Part shown: piece after piece, positions 14,182-22,611 of the stretch | How the letters are laid out: every line of letters begins with the position of its first letter | Numbering within the stretch: position 1 is the stretch's first letter | Assembly (NCBI GenBank): GCA_025464005.1 | Contig: JAODBO010000175.1 | Location: 1-33,672 of the forward strand | Direction: 5' to 3' | DNA from: Acidimicrobiaceae bacterium | GTDB lineage: Bacteria; Actinomycetota; Acidimicrobiia; Acidimicrobiales; Bog-793 | DNA: 33,672 nucleotides | The notes under the pieces: generated by a model | The model's database searches: none | What the model was told of the DNA's origin: nothing | The model's input: the letters and a program-made list of their open reading frames with translations, nothing else | Position numbers and translations under genes: made by a program

Positions 14182-15473
14182 ACAGAACGAGTGCCTCGCC
14201 CGGCTTCGACGTCGTCGACCTGATCAGGCGAAAGCGCGATGCAGGCGTCCTTGGCGGCGAGGAGATCGACTGGCTGATCGAGGCGTACGTCGCGGATGGC
14301 ATAGCGGACGAGCAGATGTCGGCGATGCTGATGGCGATCTTCTGGCAAGGCTTGTCCTCCGGCGAGCTCGCCCGGTGGACCGAGGCGATGATCGCGTCCG
14401 GCGAGGAGGTGGACCTCTCGAGCCTCTCCCGTCCCACGGTGGACAAGCACTCGACCGGTGGCGTCGGGGACAAGATTTCGCTCGTCCTCGCGCCGCTCGT
14501 CGCAGCGTGCGGTGCCGCGGTGCCCCAGCTTTCGGGGCGCGGGCTCGGCCACACCGGAGGGACGCTCGACAAGCTCGAGGCGATCCCGGGTTGGCGTTCG
14601 AGCCTCGAGCCGGACGCGATCTTGCGCCAGCTCGACGAGGTGGGCTGCGTCATCTGCGCCGCCGGCGCGGACCTCGCGCCGGCCGACCGGAAGCTCTACG
14701 CGCTGCGCGACGTCACGGGAACCGTGGAGTCGATCCCGCTCATCTCCGCGTCGATCATGTCGAAGAAGATCGCCGAGGGCACGGCGTCGCTCGTCCTCGA
14801 CGTCAAGGTCGGCGACGGCGCCTTCATGACGGACACGCAACGAGCGGCCGAGCTGGCGAGGACGATGGTGGCACTCGGTCGTGCGCACCAGGTGAAGACG
14901 GTCGCGCTCCTCACTGCCATGGACACCCCGCTCGGTCGGACGGCGGGCAACGCGCTCGAGGTGATCGAGGCGGTCGAAGTCCTCTCCGGTGGCGGCCCTG
15001 ACGACGTGGTCGAGGTGACGCTCGCGCTCGCGCGCGAGATGCTGAGCCTCGCAGGCATCGACGCCGATCCCGCGCTCGCGCTCGCAGACGGCGCGGCGCT
15101 CGCGACCTGGCGGGCGATGGTGGTCGCTCAAGGCGGCGACCCCGACGCGGCTCTTGCCCGCGCTTCGCACATCGAGACGGTTCGTGCCGAGCGCTCCGGT
15201 GTCGTGACCCGTCTCGCGGCGCGACCCGTCGGGGTCGCGGCCTGGCGGCTCGGCGCGGGAAGGACGCGCAAGGAGGATCCGGTGAGCGCCGCTGCCGGCG
15301 TCGTCTGGCTCGCTCGCCCCGGTGACGAGGTGCGTGCGGGCGACCCCGTGTTCGAGCTGCACACCGACGACCCCGACCGCATGGATCGCGCCCGGGAGGC
15401 GCTCGCCGGCGCGATGGAGATCGGCGACGAACCGCCGCCGAGCGCGCCTCTCGTGCTCGACCGCGTGGACTGA
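14178..15473 (+). CDS. deoA: Thymidine (pyrimidine-nucleoside) phosphorylase
   Basis: 431 residues from a TTG overlapping the cdd stop. It splits thymidine or uridine with phosphate to the free base and (deoxy)ribose-1-phosphate. Layout: N-terminal helical domain (about 8-70), the glycosyltransferase family 3 core with [14 protein letters not shown] (phosphate/substrate loop, about 89-102) and [16 protein letters not shown], and the C-terminal PYNP domain containing the [10 protein letters not shown] and GDEVRAGDP segments. A bifunctional pyrimidine nucleoside phosphorylase cannot be separated from strict DeoA by eye. It lies between cdd and add, the same order as in mycobacteria. Confidence 0.93.
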   Translation: MNRTSASPGFDVVDLIRRKRDAGVLGGEEIDWLIEAYVADGIADEQMSAMLMAIFWQGLSSGELARWTEAMIASGEEVDLSSLSRPTVDKHSTGGVGDKISLVLAPLVAACGAAVPQLSGRGLGHTGGTLDKLEAIPGWRSSLEPDAILRQLDEVGCVICAAGADLAPADRKLYALRDVTGTVESIPLISASIMSKKIAEGTASLVLDVKVGDGAFMTDTQRAAELARTMVALGRAHQVKTVALLTAMDTPLGRTAGNALEVIEAVEVLSGGGPDDVVEVTLALAREMLSLAGIDADPALALADGAALATWRAMVVAQGGDPDAALARASHIETVRAERSGVVTRLAARPVGVAAWRLGAGRTRKEDPVSAAAGVVWLARPGDEVRAGDPVFELHTDDPDRMDRAREALAGAMEIGDEPPPSAPLVLDRVD

Positions 15474-15496
15474 GCACCGCCCCAAGTCCCGTCAGT

Positions 15497-15511
15497 TACC
15501 CTGGTCGTGTG
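15497..15511 (+). promoter_or_regulatory. Leaderless promoter element of add
   Basis: TACCCT at 15497-15502, then six bases, then the GTG at 15509. There is no Shine-Dalgarno sequence, so an internal leaderless transcript starting at add is likely in addition to read-through from deoA. No good -35 box is seen. Confidence 0.45.
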
Positions 15512-16633
15512 CAGGACGCCCCGCCAACGCTCGAGCAGATCCGGCGCGCCCCGAAGGTACTGCTTCACGACCATCTCGATGGCGGACTGCGCCCCCGGAC
15601 CGTCGTCGAGCTCGCGGCCGAGCACGGCTACGAGGGCCTGCCGAGCAACGACGCCGGCGAGCTCGAGAGGTGGTTCGTCACCGACAGGCCGCGGCGCGAC
15701 CTCGTCCGCTATCTCGAGGGCTTCACCCACACGGTCGGCGTGATGCAGACAAAGGACGCGCTCGCGCGGGTCGCGACCGAGTGCGTCGAGGATCTGGCGG
15801 CCGACGGCGTCGTCTATGCGGAGGTCCGGTTCGCCCCCGAGCTGCACACCGACGCCAGCCTCGAGCTCGACGAGGTCGTCGAGACCACGCTCATGGGCTT
15901 TGAGGACGGAATGGCAGCCGCGGCTGCCGCGGGACGCCCGATCGTCGTTCGCGCGCTCCTCACCGCGATGCGCAGCGCCGCGCGTTCGCTCGAGATTGCG
16001 GAGCTCGCCGTTCGCTACCGGGACCGCGGCGTCGCCGGCTTCGACGTGGCCGGTCCGGAAGCCGGCTACCCGCCCACCCGCCACCTCGACGCGTTCCAGT
16101 ACATCCAGCGCGAAAACTTCCACGCCACGGTGCACGCCGGCGAGGCGTTCGGCCTGCCGTCGATCTGGGAGGCGCTCCAGTGGTGCAACGCGGAGCGCCT
16201 CGGTCACGGAGTCCGGATCGTCGACGACATCCACGTGGAGCCGGACGGCGCGGTCCGGCTCGGCCACCTGGCGAGCTACGTCCGGGACCGCAGGGTGCCG
16301 CTCGAGCTCTGCCCGACGTCGAACGTCCACACCGGAGCGGTGCCTTCGCTCGCCGAGCATCCGATCGGTCAGCTTCGAAGGCTGCAGTTTCGCGTGACGG
16401 TCAACACCGACAATCGCCTCATGAGCGGCGTCACGCTCTCGTCCGAGATGTTGCGCCTGTGCGAGACCTTCGACTGGGACTGGTCCGACCTCGCGTGGCT
16501 CTCGATCAACGCCATGAAGAGCGCGTTCTATCCCTTCGACGACCGGCTCGCGTTGATAAACGGCGTGATCAAGCCGGGCTTCGCGGCGCTCGCTGCCGAG
16601 TCGGCGTTTCGTGTCTCCGCGACGCTGAGGTGA
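15509..16633 (+). CDS. add: Adenosine deaminase
   Basis: 374 residues, (beta/alpha)8 amidohydrolase fold. It converts adenosine and deoxyadenosine to (deoxy)inosine. Zinc ligands His20 and His22 are in [12 protein letters not shown], His208 in VHAGEAFG with Glu211 as the proton donor, His232 in RLGHGV and Asp300 in [10 protein letters not shown]. The usual second acidic residue of the TDDP motif is replaced by Asn, a form I associate with actinobacterial Add proteins. A GTG start at 15509 is used; see the leaderless promoter. Product inosine would go to the purine nucleoside phosphorylase at 20439-21272. Its stop overlaps the next gene as GTGA. Confidence 0.93.
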   Translation: MQDAPPTLEQIRRAPKVLLHDHLDGGLRPRTVVELAAEHGYEGLPSNDAGELERWFVTDRPRRDLVRYLEGFTHTVGVMQTKDALARVATECVEDLAADGVVYAEVRFAPELHTDASLELDEVVETTLMGFEDGMAAAAAAGRPIVVRALLTAMRSAARSLEIAELAVRYRDRGVAGFDVAGPEAGYPPTRHLDAFQYIQRENFHATVHAGEAFGLPSIWEALQWCNAERLGHGVRIVDDIHVEPDGAVRLGHLASYVRDRRVPLELCPTSNVHTGAVPSLAEHPIGQLRRLQFRVTVNTDNRLMSGVTLSSEMLRLCETFDWDWSDLAWLSINAMKSAFYPFDDRLALINGVIKPGFAALAAESAFRVSATLR

Positions 16634-17268
16634 TCCGCTCAGCGACGGACCTGCTCGCGATCTTGTGCCCGATGGTCACGGTCGCCCGGGGAATCCCGCA
16701 GGTCGTACGGCTATTCCGGGCGGAGCCGGACGGCGTCTCGGTCCTCACCTGGCAGCTCTGGATGGTGCTCGGCGAGCCGTGGATCGCCTACGGAATCCTC
16801 CAGCACGTCCCCGCCGAGGTGGTGACGAACTGTTGCACGACCGTGCTCGCGCTGCTCACGCTCGTCCTCGTGACCCGTAGCACGGGAACGACCGCTCGCA
16901 CGCTCGCGATATCGGGGGTCTCGTCGGTCGCGGTCGTGGTCTTCATCCTGGTGAGCGTCCGGGCGCGCGACCTCGGCATCATCTCGACCGTGGCCGTCGT
17001 CGGCTCGATCACGATGTACATCCCCCAGGCGATTCGCACCTTCCGCTCGGGCTCTCTCGCTGGGGTGTCGCCCTGGACGTGGGCTATGGCCCTCGGCACC
17101 GCGATGGGTTGGGGCGTCTACGGCGCGCTCATCCACCAGCTGCCCGTCTGGCTGCCGAGCGTCATCACCGTCCCCACGGCGGCGGTGATCGTGGCCAAGC
17201 TGCGTGCGGTACGCGTGGGCAGTGCGGCCGAGGTGCCCGCTGCACACGAGGTCGAGGCGCTCGTCTGA
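16630..17268 (+). CDS. PQ-loop (SWEET-like) membrane protein with two repeats
   Basis: 212 residues, starting at GTG in a GTGA overlap with add. Seven hydrophobic helices are visible (about 5-25, 40-58, 61-80, 90-108, 111-130, 144-163, 167-188). A PQ motif sits at the end of helix 1 (GIPQVVRLF) and again at the end of helix 5 (YIPQAIRTF), followed each time by a short loop and GVSxxTW. That is a 3+1+3 arrangement like eukaryotic SWEETs. Bacterial SemiSWEETs normally have only one three-helix unit of about 90 residues. SWEET-type proteins move sugars passively; in this operon the substrate could be ribose or a nucleoside, but that is inference from position only. Confidence 0.7.
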   Translation: MIRSATDLLAILCPMVTVARGIPQVVRLFRAEPDGVSVLTWQLWMVLGEPWIAYGILQHVPAEVVTNCCTTVLALLTLVLVTRSTGTTARTLAISGVSSVAVVVFILVSVRARDLGIISTVAVVGSITMYIPQAIRTFRSGSLAGVSPWTWAMALGTAMGWGVYGALIHQLPVWLPSVITVPTAAVIVAKLRAVRVGSAAEVPAAHEVEALV

Positions 17269-17329
17269 GCGCGAGCGCTCGCCGAGCGACGTACGGTGGC
17301 GAGTCGAGCCGAGCAGGGGAGAGCGCGTG

Positions 17330-18631
17330 ATGACTGGTACTCACCACGACCTTCTGGAGCGCCACCGTCGTGTGATGCCGTCGTGGCTCTCCCTCTACTA
17401 CGACGAGCCCCTCGAGCTCGTGGGTGGCACCGGCTGCACCGTGATCGACGGCGAAGGCAACGAGTACCTCGACCTCTTCGGCGGCATCCTCACGACGATG
17501 ACCGGTTACAACGTCCCGGAGGTCGTCGACGCCATTCGGGAGCAGGCCGGCAAGATGCTCCACACCTCGACGCTCTACCTCGTCCGGCCGATGATCGAAC
17601 TCGCCGAGCGGATCGCGTCCCTCGCGCCGATGCCCGACGCGAAGGTCTTCTTCGTGAGCTCCGGAAGCGAGGCGAACGAGGCGGCCCTGCTGCTCTGTTC
17701 GAGCGCGCGTCGTTCCAACCAGGTGCTCGCATTGCGCAACAGCTACCACGGTCGCTCGTTCGCGACGATGTCGGTGACGGGCAACCGCTCGTGGTCGGCG
17801 TCGAGCCTGAGCCCCTTGCGGGTGAGCTACGTCCACAACGGCGATCGCTACCGAGGACCGTTCGCTCACCTTGACGACCGGGAGCTCATCGAGGTGTGCG
17901 CCGAGGATCTGCGCAACGTCATCGAGACGACGACGTCCGGAGACGTCGGCTGCATGATCGTCGAGCCGATCCAGGGCGTCGGCGGGTTCGTCGTGCCGCC
18001 GGACGGCTTCTTCCGGGCGATGAAGGACGTCCTCGACGAGTACGGGATCCTGCTCGTCTCCGACGAGGTGCAGACGGGATGGGGACGGACCGGCGAGCAT
18101 TTCTGGGGGATCGACGCGCACGGGGTGGTCCCCGACCTCATGACCTTCGCGAAAGGCCTCGGCAACGGCTTGTCGATCGGCGGCGTTGTCGGCCGACCCG
18201 AGCTCGTGGACGCGATCCACGCCAGCTCCATCTCCACTTTCGGGGGCAACCCCCTCGCGTCGGCGGGCGCGCTCGCGAACCTCGAGTACCTCCTCGCGAA
18301 CGACCTCCAGGCCAACGCGGCACGCGCCGGCAAGGCGCTGCGCGAAGCGCTCGATCCCCTCGTCGGCAAGCTCGGAGTCGTCGGCGACGTGCGTGGCAAG
18401 GGCCTCATGATCGGGGTCGAGCTCGTCGAGCCCGGCACCAAGACGCCCGCCCCAGGTGCAGCCGCTCGCGCTCTCGAGCACGCGCGCAACTGCGGGGTGC
18501 TCATCGGCAAGGGCGGCCTCTACGGCAACACCCTTCGCATCGCACCACCGCTGTGCATCACCGCCGACGAGGTCGCCGTCGGCGCCGGTGCACTGCTCAC
18601 CGCGCTCGAGGCCGCCGACGCCGAGCTCTGA
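17330..18631 (+). CDS. Class III aminotransferase (AGXT2/omega-amino acid type)
   Basis: 433 residues, PLP-dependent fold type I. The ATG at 17330 is taken because AGGGGAG lies 8 bases upstream; the open frame extends further but over the PQ-loop gene. Motifs: SSGSEANEAAL (phosphate binding, about 110-120), Asp245 in LLVSDEVQTGWGRTG (pyridine nitrogen) and Lys275 in MTFAKGLGNGLSIGG (Schiff base). Nearest known types are alanine-glyoxylate aminotransferase 2 and (R)-3-amino-2-methylpropionate-pyruvate aminotransferase. The latter would fit thymine breakdown, which yields 3-aminoisobutyrate, but specificity cannot be read from sequence. It ends 45 bp from the convergent phosphomutase gene. Confidence 0.85.
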   Translation: MTGTHHDLLERHRRVMPSWLSLYYDEPLELVGGTGCTVIDGEGNEYLDLFGGILTTMTGYNVPEVVDAIREQAGKMLHTSTLYLVRPMIELAERIASLAPMPDAKVFFVSSGSEANEAALLLCSSARRSNQVLALRNSYHGRSFATMSVTGNRSWSASSLSPLRVSYVHNGDRYRGPFAHLDDRELIEVCAEDLRNVIETTTSGDVGCMIVEPIQGVGGFVVPPDGFFRAMKDVLDEYGILLVSDEVQTGWGRTGEHFWGIDAHGVVPDLMTFAKGLGNGLSIGGVVGRPELVDAIHASSISTFGGNPLASAGALANLEYLLANDLQANAARAGKALREALDPLVGKLGVVGDVRGKGLMIGVELVEPGTKTPAPGAAARALEHARNCGVLIGKGGLYGNTLRIAPPLCITADEVAVGAGALLTALEAADAEL

Positions 18632-18676
18632 CGCCATCAGGCTGCGCACCGATGAGTAGCGCTTTGTCCTCGCGCC

Positions 18677-20425
18677 TCAGCCCTGTCCGCAGCGCCGCAC
18701 GACGTCGCGGCGAAGCGCGTCGAGGAGCAGGCCGGCCTCCCGGCGGGCAGCCGCGAGACCGCCCGCGCCGGGTGGCGGCGTCGTCACCTCCAGGTAGCAC
18801 TTGAGCTTCGGCTCGGTGCCGCTCGGCCGGACGACGACCCGGGCGCGGCCTCCCGCACGGACCACGATGGCATCGGTCGGCGGCAGCTCCGCGGAGCCTG
18901 TCGCGAGATCGAGATGCTCGTCGACTGCGAGCCCCGCGAGCGAGCCCGGCGGATCGACGCGCCATCTGTCGACGATCGCCGCGATTTGCCGGGACGCGTC
19001 CGGGCCGTCGAGCCGTAGCGACCACTGCGCCGTGGCGTGGACGCCGAGACGTGCCGCGAGGTCGTCGAGGCGGTCGAGGAGCGAGGTGCCGTCGGCCTTG
19101 GCCCGAGCGGCGAGGTCCGCGAGCACGAGCGCCGCCGACATGCCGTCCTTGTCCGCGACGGCCTCGCTCACCGCGTAGCCGAGGGCCTCCTCGTACGCGA
19201 AGACGAGGCGCCGACCTGGTCGTCGTACCGCGGCACGAGCGAGCCATTTGAAACCGGTGAGGGTTTCCACATACGCGACGCCCTGCTCGGCCGCGAGGGC
19301 GGCGAGCATCGACGACGACACGATGGTCGTCGCGACGAGGCGGTCGTCGCCCGTGCTCGACGAGATCAGGTGCTCCGCGAGCAGGATGCCGAGCTCGTCG
19401 CCCGAGAGGGTGCGCCAGCCGCCCCCGGAACGGTCGGGCACGGCGACGGCGAGTCGGTCGGCGTCGGGGTCGTTCGCGACGACGACGTCGGCCTGATGGG
19501 AGACCGCCTCGGCGATCGCGAGGTCGAGGGCGCCGGGCTCCTCGGGGTTGGGGAACGCGAGTGTCGGGAAATCCGGGTCGGGCATCGCTTGAGCGGGCAC
19601 CGGGAACGGCGGCGCGAACCCGGCGCGCTCGAGCAGATCCGGCAACACCGCGCCGCCCATGCCGTGTAGCGGGGTATAGACGATACGAAGGGCACGGTTC
19701 GCGCGGGGGTCGACGAGGCGAAGCGCCGCGGCGCGGTACGCATCGAGGACCTCGACCTCGTCGAGCTCCTCGGCCGGCGCCCCGCTACCGGGCGATGGAG
19801 GCACCGTCGCGGGGTCTGCCGCCGCGGCGGCGATCGTGGCGTCGTGCGGCGCGATCACCTGGGCGCCGCCGGCCAAGTACACCTTGTAGCCGTTGTCTGC
19901 CGCGGGATTGTGGCTCGCGGTCACCATGACGCCGGCGCTCGCCCCGTAGTGCCGGACGGCGAAGGCGGTGATCGGCGTCGGGAGCGGCCGGGGAAGGCTG
20001 CGCGTCCGGACGCCGGCACGACTCGCGATCGCGGCCACGTCTGCCGCGAACGGTTCGGATCCATGGCGGCCGTCGCGCCCGACGACGATCCCGGCGCTTG
20101 CCGCAGCCGGGCCCTGGTCGAGTACGAAGCGAGCGAGGCCGACCGTGGTCCGCTGGACGACGAGCCGGTTCATCCGGGCGGGCCCGGCGCCGAGCGCGCC
20201 GCGGATCCCTGCGGTGCCGAAGGTCAGCGGAAGCGCGAACCGCTCCTCGAGACCGGCGGTGTCACCGGCCGCCAGCAGCTCGACGAGCTCGTCGCGTGTC
20301 GCCGGGTCCGGGTCCGCCGCGATCCATTCCTCGACACGCGCTCGCAGCGCCGTGGGCACCGGCCCGACGGCAGCTGGCGCCTCGTCGCTGTCGGCATTGG
20401 CGCTGTCGGCATTGGGGCTCGTCAC
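18677..20425 (-). CDS. pmmB: Phosphohexomutase-family protein (PmmB/PGM2 type), likely phosphopentomutase
   Basis: 582 residues with all four alpha-D-phosphohexomutase domains. Key sites: phosphoserine loop TASHNP with Ser171, metal loop DPDADR (319-324), sugar-recognition loop YEEALGY (410-416) and the phosphate-binding RPSGTEPKLK near the C-terminus. The TASHNPxxDNGYKVY and EEALGY forms belong to the PGM2 branch, whose members include phosphopentomutases. Together with the adjacent purine nucleoside phosphorylase this suggests (deoxy)ribose-1-phosphate to 5-phosphate conversion; a glucose or mannose role cannot be excluded. A GTG start at 20425 lies 13 bp after the PNP stop. The first residues contain a five-residue repeat (NADSA/NADSD) from a 15-bp tandem DNA repeat. 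A deoD-pmmB pair also occurs in mycobacteria. Confidence 0.88.
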   Translation of the reverse strand: MTSPNADSANADSDEAPAAVGPVPTALRARVEEWIAADPDPATRDELVELLAAGDTAGLEERFALPLTFGTAGIRGALGAGPARMNRLVVQRTTVGLARFVLDQGPAAASAGIVVGRDGRHGSEPFAADVAAIASRAGVRTRSLPRPLPTPITAFAVRHYGASAGVMVTASHNPAADNGYKVYLAGGAQVIAPHDATIAAAAADPATVPPSPGSGAPAEELDEVEVLDAYRAAALRLVDPRANRALRIVYTPLHGMGGAVLPDLLERAGFAPPFPVPAQAMPDPDFPTLAFPNPEEPGALDLAIAEAVSHQADVVVANDPDADRLAVAVPDRSGGGWRTLSGDELGILLAEHLISSSTGDDRLVATTIVSSSMLAALAAEQGVAYVETLTGFKWLARAAVRRPGRRLVFAYEEALGYAVSEAVADKDGMSAALVLADLAARAKADGTSLLDRLDDLAARLGVHATAQWSLRLDGPDASRQIAAIVDRWRVDPPGSLAGLAVDEHLDLATGSAELPPTDAIVVRAGGRARVVVRPSGTEPKLKCYLEVTTPPPGAGGLAAARREAGLLLDALRRDVVRRCGQG

Positions 20426-20438
20426 CCGGAGGTACCCG

Positions 20439-21272
20439 TCACAACCTCGCGACCACGGCGCGCACGAGCCGAGCGAGGCCGGGGCTCGCGGCGGCTCCGG
20501 CGGCGAGCACCTCGGTGTGGTCGAGCGGCACCGGGCTGACCCCGGCGGCGAGGTTGGTCACGAGCGAGACGCCGAGCACGGACGCACCGAGGTGACGGGC
20601 GGCGATCGCCTCGAGCGCCGTCGACATGCCTACGAGGTCAGCACCGGCGCGCCGTGCCATCTCGACCTCGGCGGGGGTCTCGTAGTGCGGCCCGGGAAAG
20701 GCGGCGTACACGCCTTCGACGAGCGTCGGATCGACCATGCGCGCGAGGTCACGCAGCCGGCGCGCGTAGACCTCGCTGAGATCGACGAAGCGCGCCGGGT
20801 AGCGCGCGGCCGCCGGCGGCCCGGAGAGCGGCGACCGCCCTGTGAGATTGATGTGGTCCCGGATGAGCACCGCCTGGCCGGAGTGCATCCCCGGGTCGAC
20901 GCCGCCGGCGGCGTTGGTGAGCACCACCGTGGTCGCGCCCGCGAAGATGGCGGCGCGCACCGGATGCACGACCTCGCCCTCCGTGCGACCCTCGTAGAGA
21001 TGGACGCGGCCGATTACGACGAGCGCCGGCCGCCCACCGACCTCCATCGAGCGGATGCGTCCGTGATGGCCCGGCACTGTCGGTGCGGCGAAGCCGGGCA
21101 GATCGACGCTCGACAGCTCGACGCGGGTCTCGCCGAGCTCGTCCGTCGCGTCCTGCCATCCGGAGCCGAGCACGATGGCCACCTCGTGGCGGGCGATGCC
21201 GGTGCGGCGGGCGATCTCGGCGCCGGCCTCCTCGGCGAGCGCGAAGTCGTCCCGCCGCTGCTCGTGGCTCAC
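20439..21272 (-). CDS. punA: Purine nucleoside phosphorylase (trimeric type)
   Basis: 277 residues from GTG at 21272, with TAGAGT seven bases upstream (leaderless type). It splits inosine and guanosine with phosphate. Motifs of the trimeric PNP family: phosphate loop VLGSGW (34-39), VPGHHGR with His70, GRVHLYEG (residues 88-95), LTNAAGG (about 118-124), GPHYETPAEV and VGMSTALEA. Asn in VTNLAAG is the residue that selects 6-oxopurines in the trimeric class, so adenosine must first be deaminated, which fits the nearby add gene. The downstream phosphomutase would process the ribose-1-phosphate product. Confidence 0.93.
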   Translation of the reverse strand: MSHEQRRDDFALAEEAGAEIARRTGIARHEVAIVLGSGWQDATDELGETRVELSSVDLPGFAAPTVPGHHGRIRSMEVGGRPALVVIGRVHLYEGRTEGEVVHPVRAAIFAGATTVVLTNAAGGVDPGMHSGQAVLIRDHINLTGRSPLSGPPAAARYPARFVDLSEVYARRLRDLARMVDPTLVEGVYAAFPGPHYETPAEVEMARRAGADLVGMSTALEAIAARHLGASVLGVSLVTNLAAGVSPVPLDHTEVLAAGAAASPGLARLVRAVVARL

Positions 21273-21279
21273 GAGCCGG

Positions 21280-21285
21280 ACTCTA
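21280..21285 (-). promoter_or_regulatory. -10 box for leaderless PNP transcript
   Basis: TAGAGT on the minus strand, 7 bases before the PNP GTG; no Shine-Dalgarno sequence is present. It is the same hexamer as the psuG -10 box. No clear -35 box. Confidence 0.4.
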
Positions 21286-21342
21286 CACAAGCTCCTTGGC
21301 AGGAAGGCGGTGGTCAAGCGCCGCGCGGCCGACCACGCCGGC

Positions 21343-22362
21343 TCAGCGCCGAAGCGCCTCCACGAAGTCCCGTACCTTCGGGTCGACCTCGAGCGCTCGA
21401 CGGGCGTAATTGCGCGCGATGAACAACTTCTCCCACTCATACGGCGTCACGGGCTCGTAGTGCGGGTCCTCGGTGCCCCCGTACGCGGCGAGTGGGGCGA
21501 CCACCGCTTCCAAGGCGGGCATGTGGAACGTGGTGAGCGTGGTCCGCGTGTCGTCGGGGTCGAACGACGCCACGACCCGGTGACGCGTCGCTGGCCAATG
21601 GTCGTTCGTCCAGTGAGTCATGAGCTCACCGAGGTTGATGACGAACGCCTCCGGGACGACGGGGAGGTTAAGCCATTCCCCTGTGCCGCCGTACGGCATG
21701 ATCTGGAGCCCGTTGTAGCTGCCACGCTGGTGCAGGATCGTGAGCGTGTTGCCGTCCGCGTGCTCGCTGAACAGTACGGGAGGCTCCGGAGTCTCGACGG
21801 CCTGGTGGCGCGCCGGGTAGTGGTTGATGGCGAACGTCGAAGCGTTGGGCTCGAGGTCGTGGTCGAAGTAGCCGCGCTCGAGGCCGAGCGCCACCGCGAA
21901 CAGCGACATCATCTTCGTTGCCAGGTCCCGCGTCGCGCCGAACAGCGCGGTCACCGAGTCGCGCAGACCAGGGACGTCCGGCCAGATGTTCGGATAGAAG
22001 AAGTCGGCGTACTCCTCCTTTACGCCCGCCGCAATCGCCTGCTCCGTGTCGTCGAAGCGACTCGCGAGAAAGCGCTCCTGGCGCACGATCCCCTCGGCGT
22101 CGCGGTTCATGTGAAAGCCGCGGTAGGGGTGCCCTTCTGAAAGATGGCGCTTCTTCTGCTCTTCGGGCAGCGCGGCGAGCCGGTCCACCCTCTCGTAGAC
22201 GGCATCGAGGACCTCGTTCTGGACGCCGTGGCCCACGATCTGGAAGAACCCGACGGTGGAGGCAGCAGCTTCCACGGCCGCCGGAGCTGTGGAGAGATCC
22301 TTGCCCGACAGGAATGAGGATATGTCGATCACCGGTATCTCGGTCATCGGAATCTCGGCCAT
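21343..22362 (-). CDS. Isopenicillin-N-synthase-like Fe(II)/2-oxoglutarate oxygenase
   Basis: 339 residues from ATG at 22362, with GGGAGG six bases upstream. The N-terminal DIOX_N part (IPVIDISSF... VGFFQIVGHGV, about 9-48) and the C-terminal double-stranded beta-helix are both complete. Iron ligands are His201 and Asp203 in FSEHADGN and His261 in ATRHRV; Arg273 in the position of the RxS/T motif would bind the 2-oxoglutarate carboxylate. The superfamily includes IPNS, ACC oxidase, plant gibberellin oxidases and fungal thymine 7-hydroxylase. It sits between purine phosphorolysis and pyrimidine breakdown genes, so oxidation of a base or nucleoside (for example thymine) is a reasonable guess but unproven. 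It is divergent from mmsA across a 249-bp control region. The N-terminus has a small EIPM/EIPV duplication. Confidence 0.8.
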   Translation of the reverse strand: MAEIPMTEIPVIDISSFLSGKDLSTAPAAVEAAASTVGFFQIVGHGVQNEVLDAVYERVDRLAALPEEQKKRHLSEGHPYRGFHMNRDAEGIVRQERFLASRFDDTEQAIAAGVKEEYADFFYPNIWPDVPGLRDSVTALFGATRDLATKMMSLFAVALGLERGYFDHDLEPNASTFAINHYPARHQAVETPEPPVLFSEHADGNTLTILHQRGSYNGLQIMPYGGTGEWLNLPVVPEAFVINLGELMTHWTNDHWPATRHRVVASFDPDDTRTTLTTFHMPALEAVVAPLAAYGGTEDPHYEPVTPYEWEKLFIARNYARRALEVDPKVRDFVEALRR

Positions 22363-22490
22363 GAAGATCCTCCCACCTGCACGAATTTGCGCCTCAGCCG
22401 GCGGCCTCCCGGACGAATCCGAGGTGCCCCGTCGCCTCGAGGCTACCGGCAGCGTCACGCCCAGGTCCAAGAGCAAGTCTGGTCCTCGCG

Positions 22491-22556
22491 ATAGGCATGC
22501 CCCTATGGCCGTCCAGTTCTTCGTCTTGGACCGTCGGCGCGGGCGTAACGTACCTT
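22491..22556 (+). promoter_or_regulatory. mmsA control element: inverted repeat plus promoter (site A)
   Basis: ATAGG-CATGCC-CCTAT (22491-22506) is an inverted repeat with 5-bp arms and 6-bp centre. Twelve bases later comes the 15-mer CTTCGTCTTGGACCG (22519-22533), containing a TTGGAC -35 box. TACCTT at 22551-22556 is the best -10 box (19-bp spacing). The same inverted repeat design and identical 15-mer occur before psuG (25612-25655), so a shared regulator is likely. Confidence 0.6.
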
Positions 22557-22595
22557 CGGGGTCTCGTTACGACACGATCGAGAGCTCGACACGAT
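22544..22595. promoter_or_regulatory. Further dyad and direct repeats in the mmsA leader
   Basis: CGTAACG (22544-22550) and CGTTACG (22565-22571) form a perfect inverted repeat with a 14-bp centre that spans the -10 region and predicted start point. Two copies of GACACGAT (22571-22578, 22588-22595) follow 17 bp apart, with TCGAG-AG-CTCGA between them. These are candidate operator sites for a TetR- or GntR-type regulator; none is encoded next door. Confidence 0.45.
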
Positions 22596-22611
22596 TGAGA
22601 AGAGGTCGCGG

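Noticed and set aside
13650..15485. 611-codon minus-strand frame opposite cdd and deoA
   Set aside because: Antisense to two clearly identified genes, with arginine-rich composition and no domain.
17165..18649. 494-codon minus-strand frame opposite the aminotransferase
   Set aside because: The plus-strand frame has the full PLP motif set; the antisense frame has none.
22385..22395. AATTTGCGCCT, an 11-base match to the right direct repeat at 3085-3095
   Set aside because: Match does not extend beyond 11-13 bases and the site is far from the integrase; probably chance, or at most an unrelated short motif.
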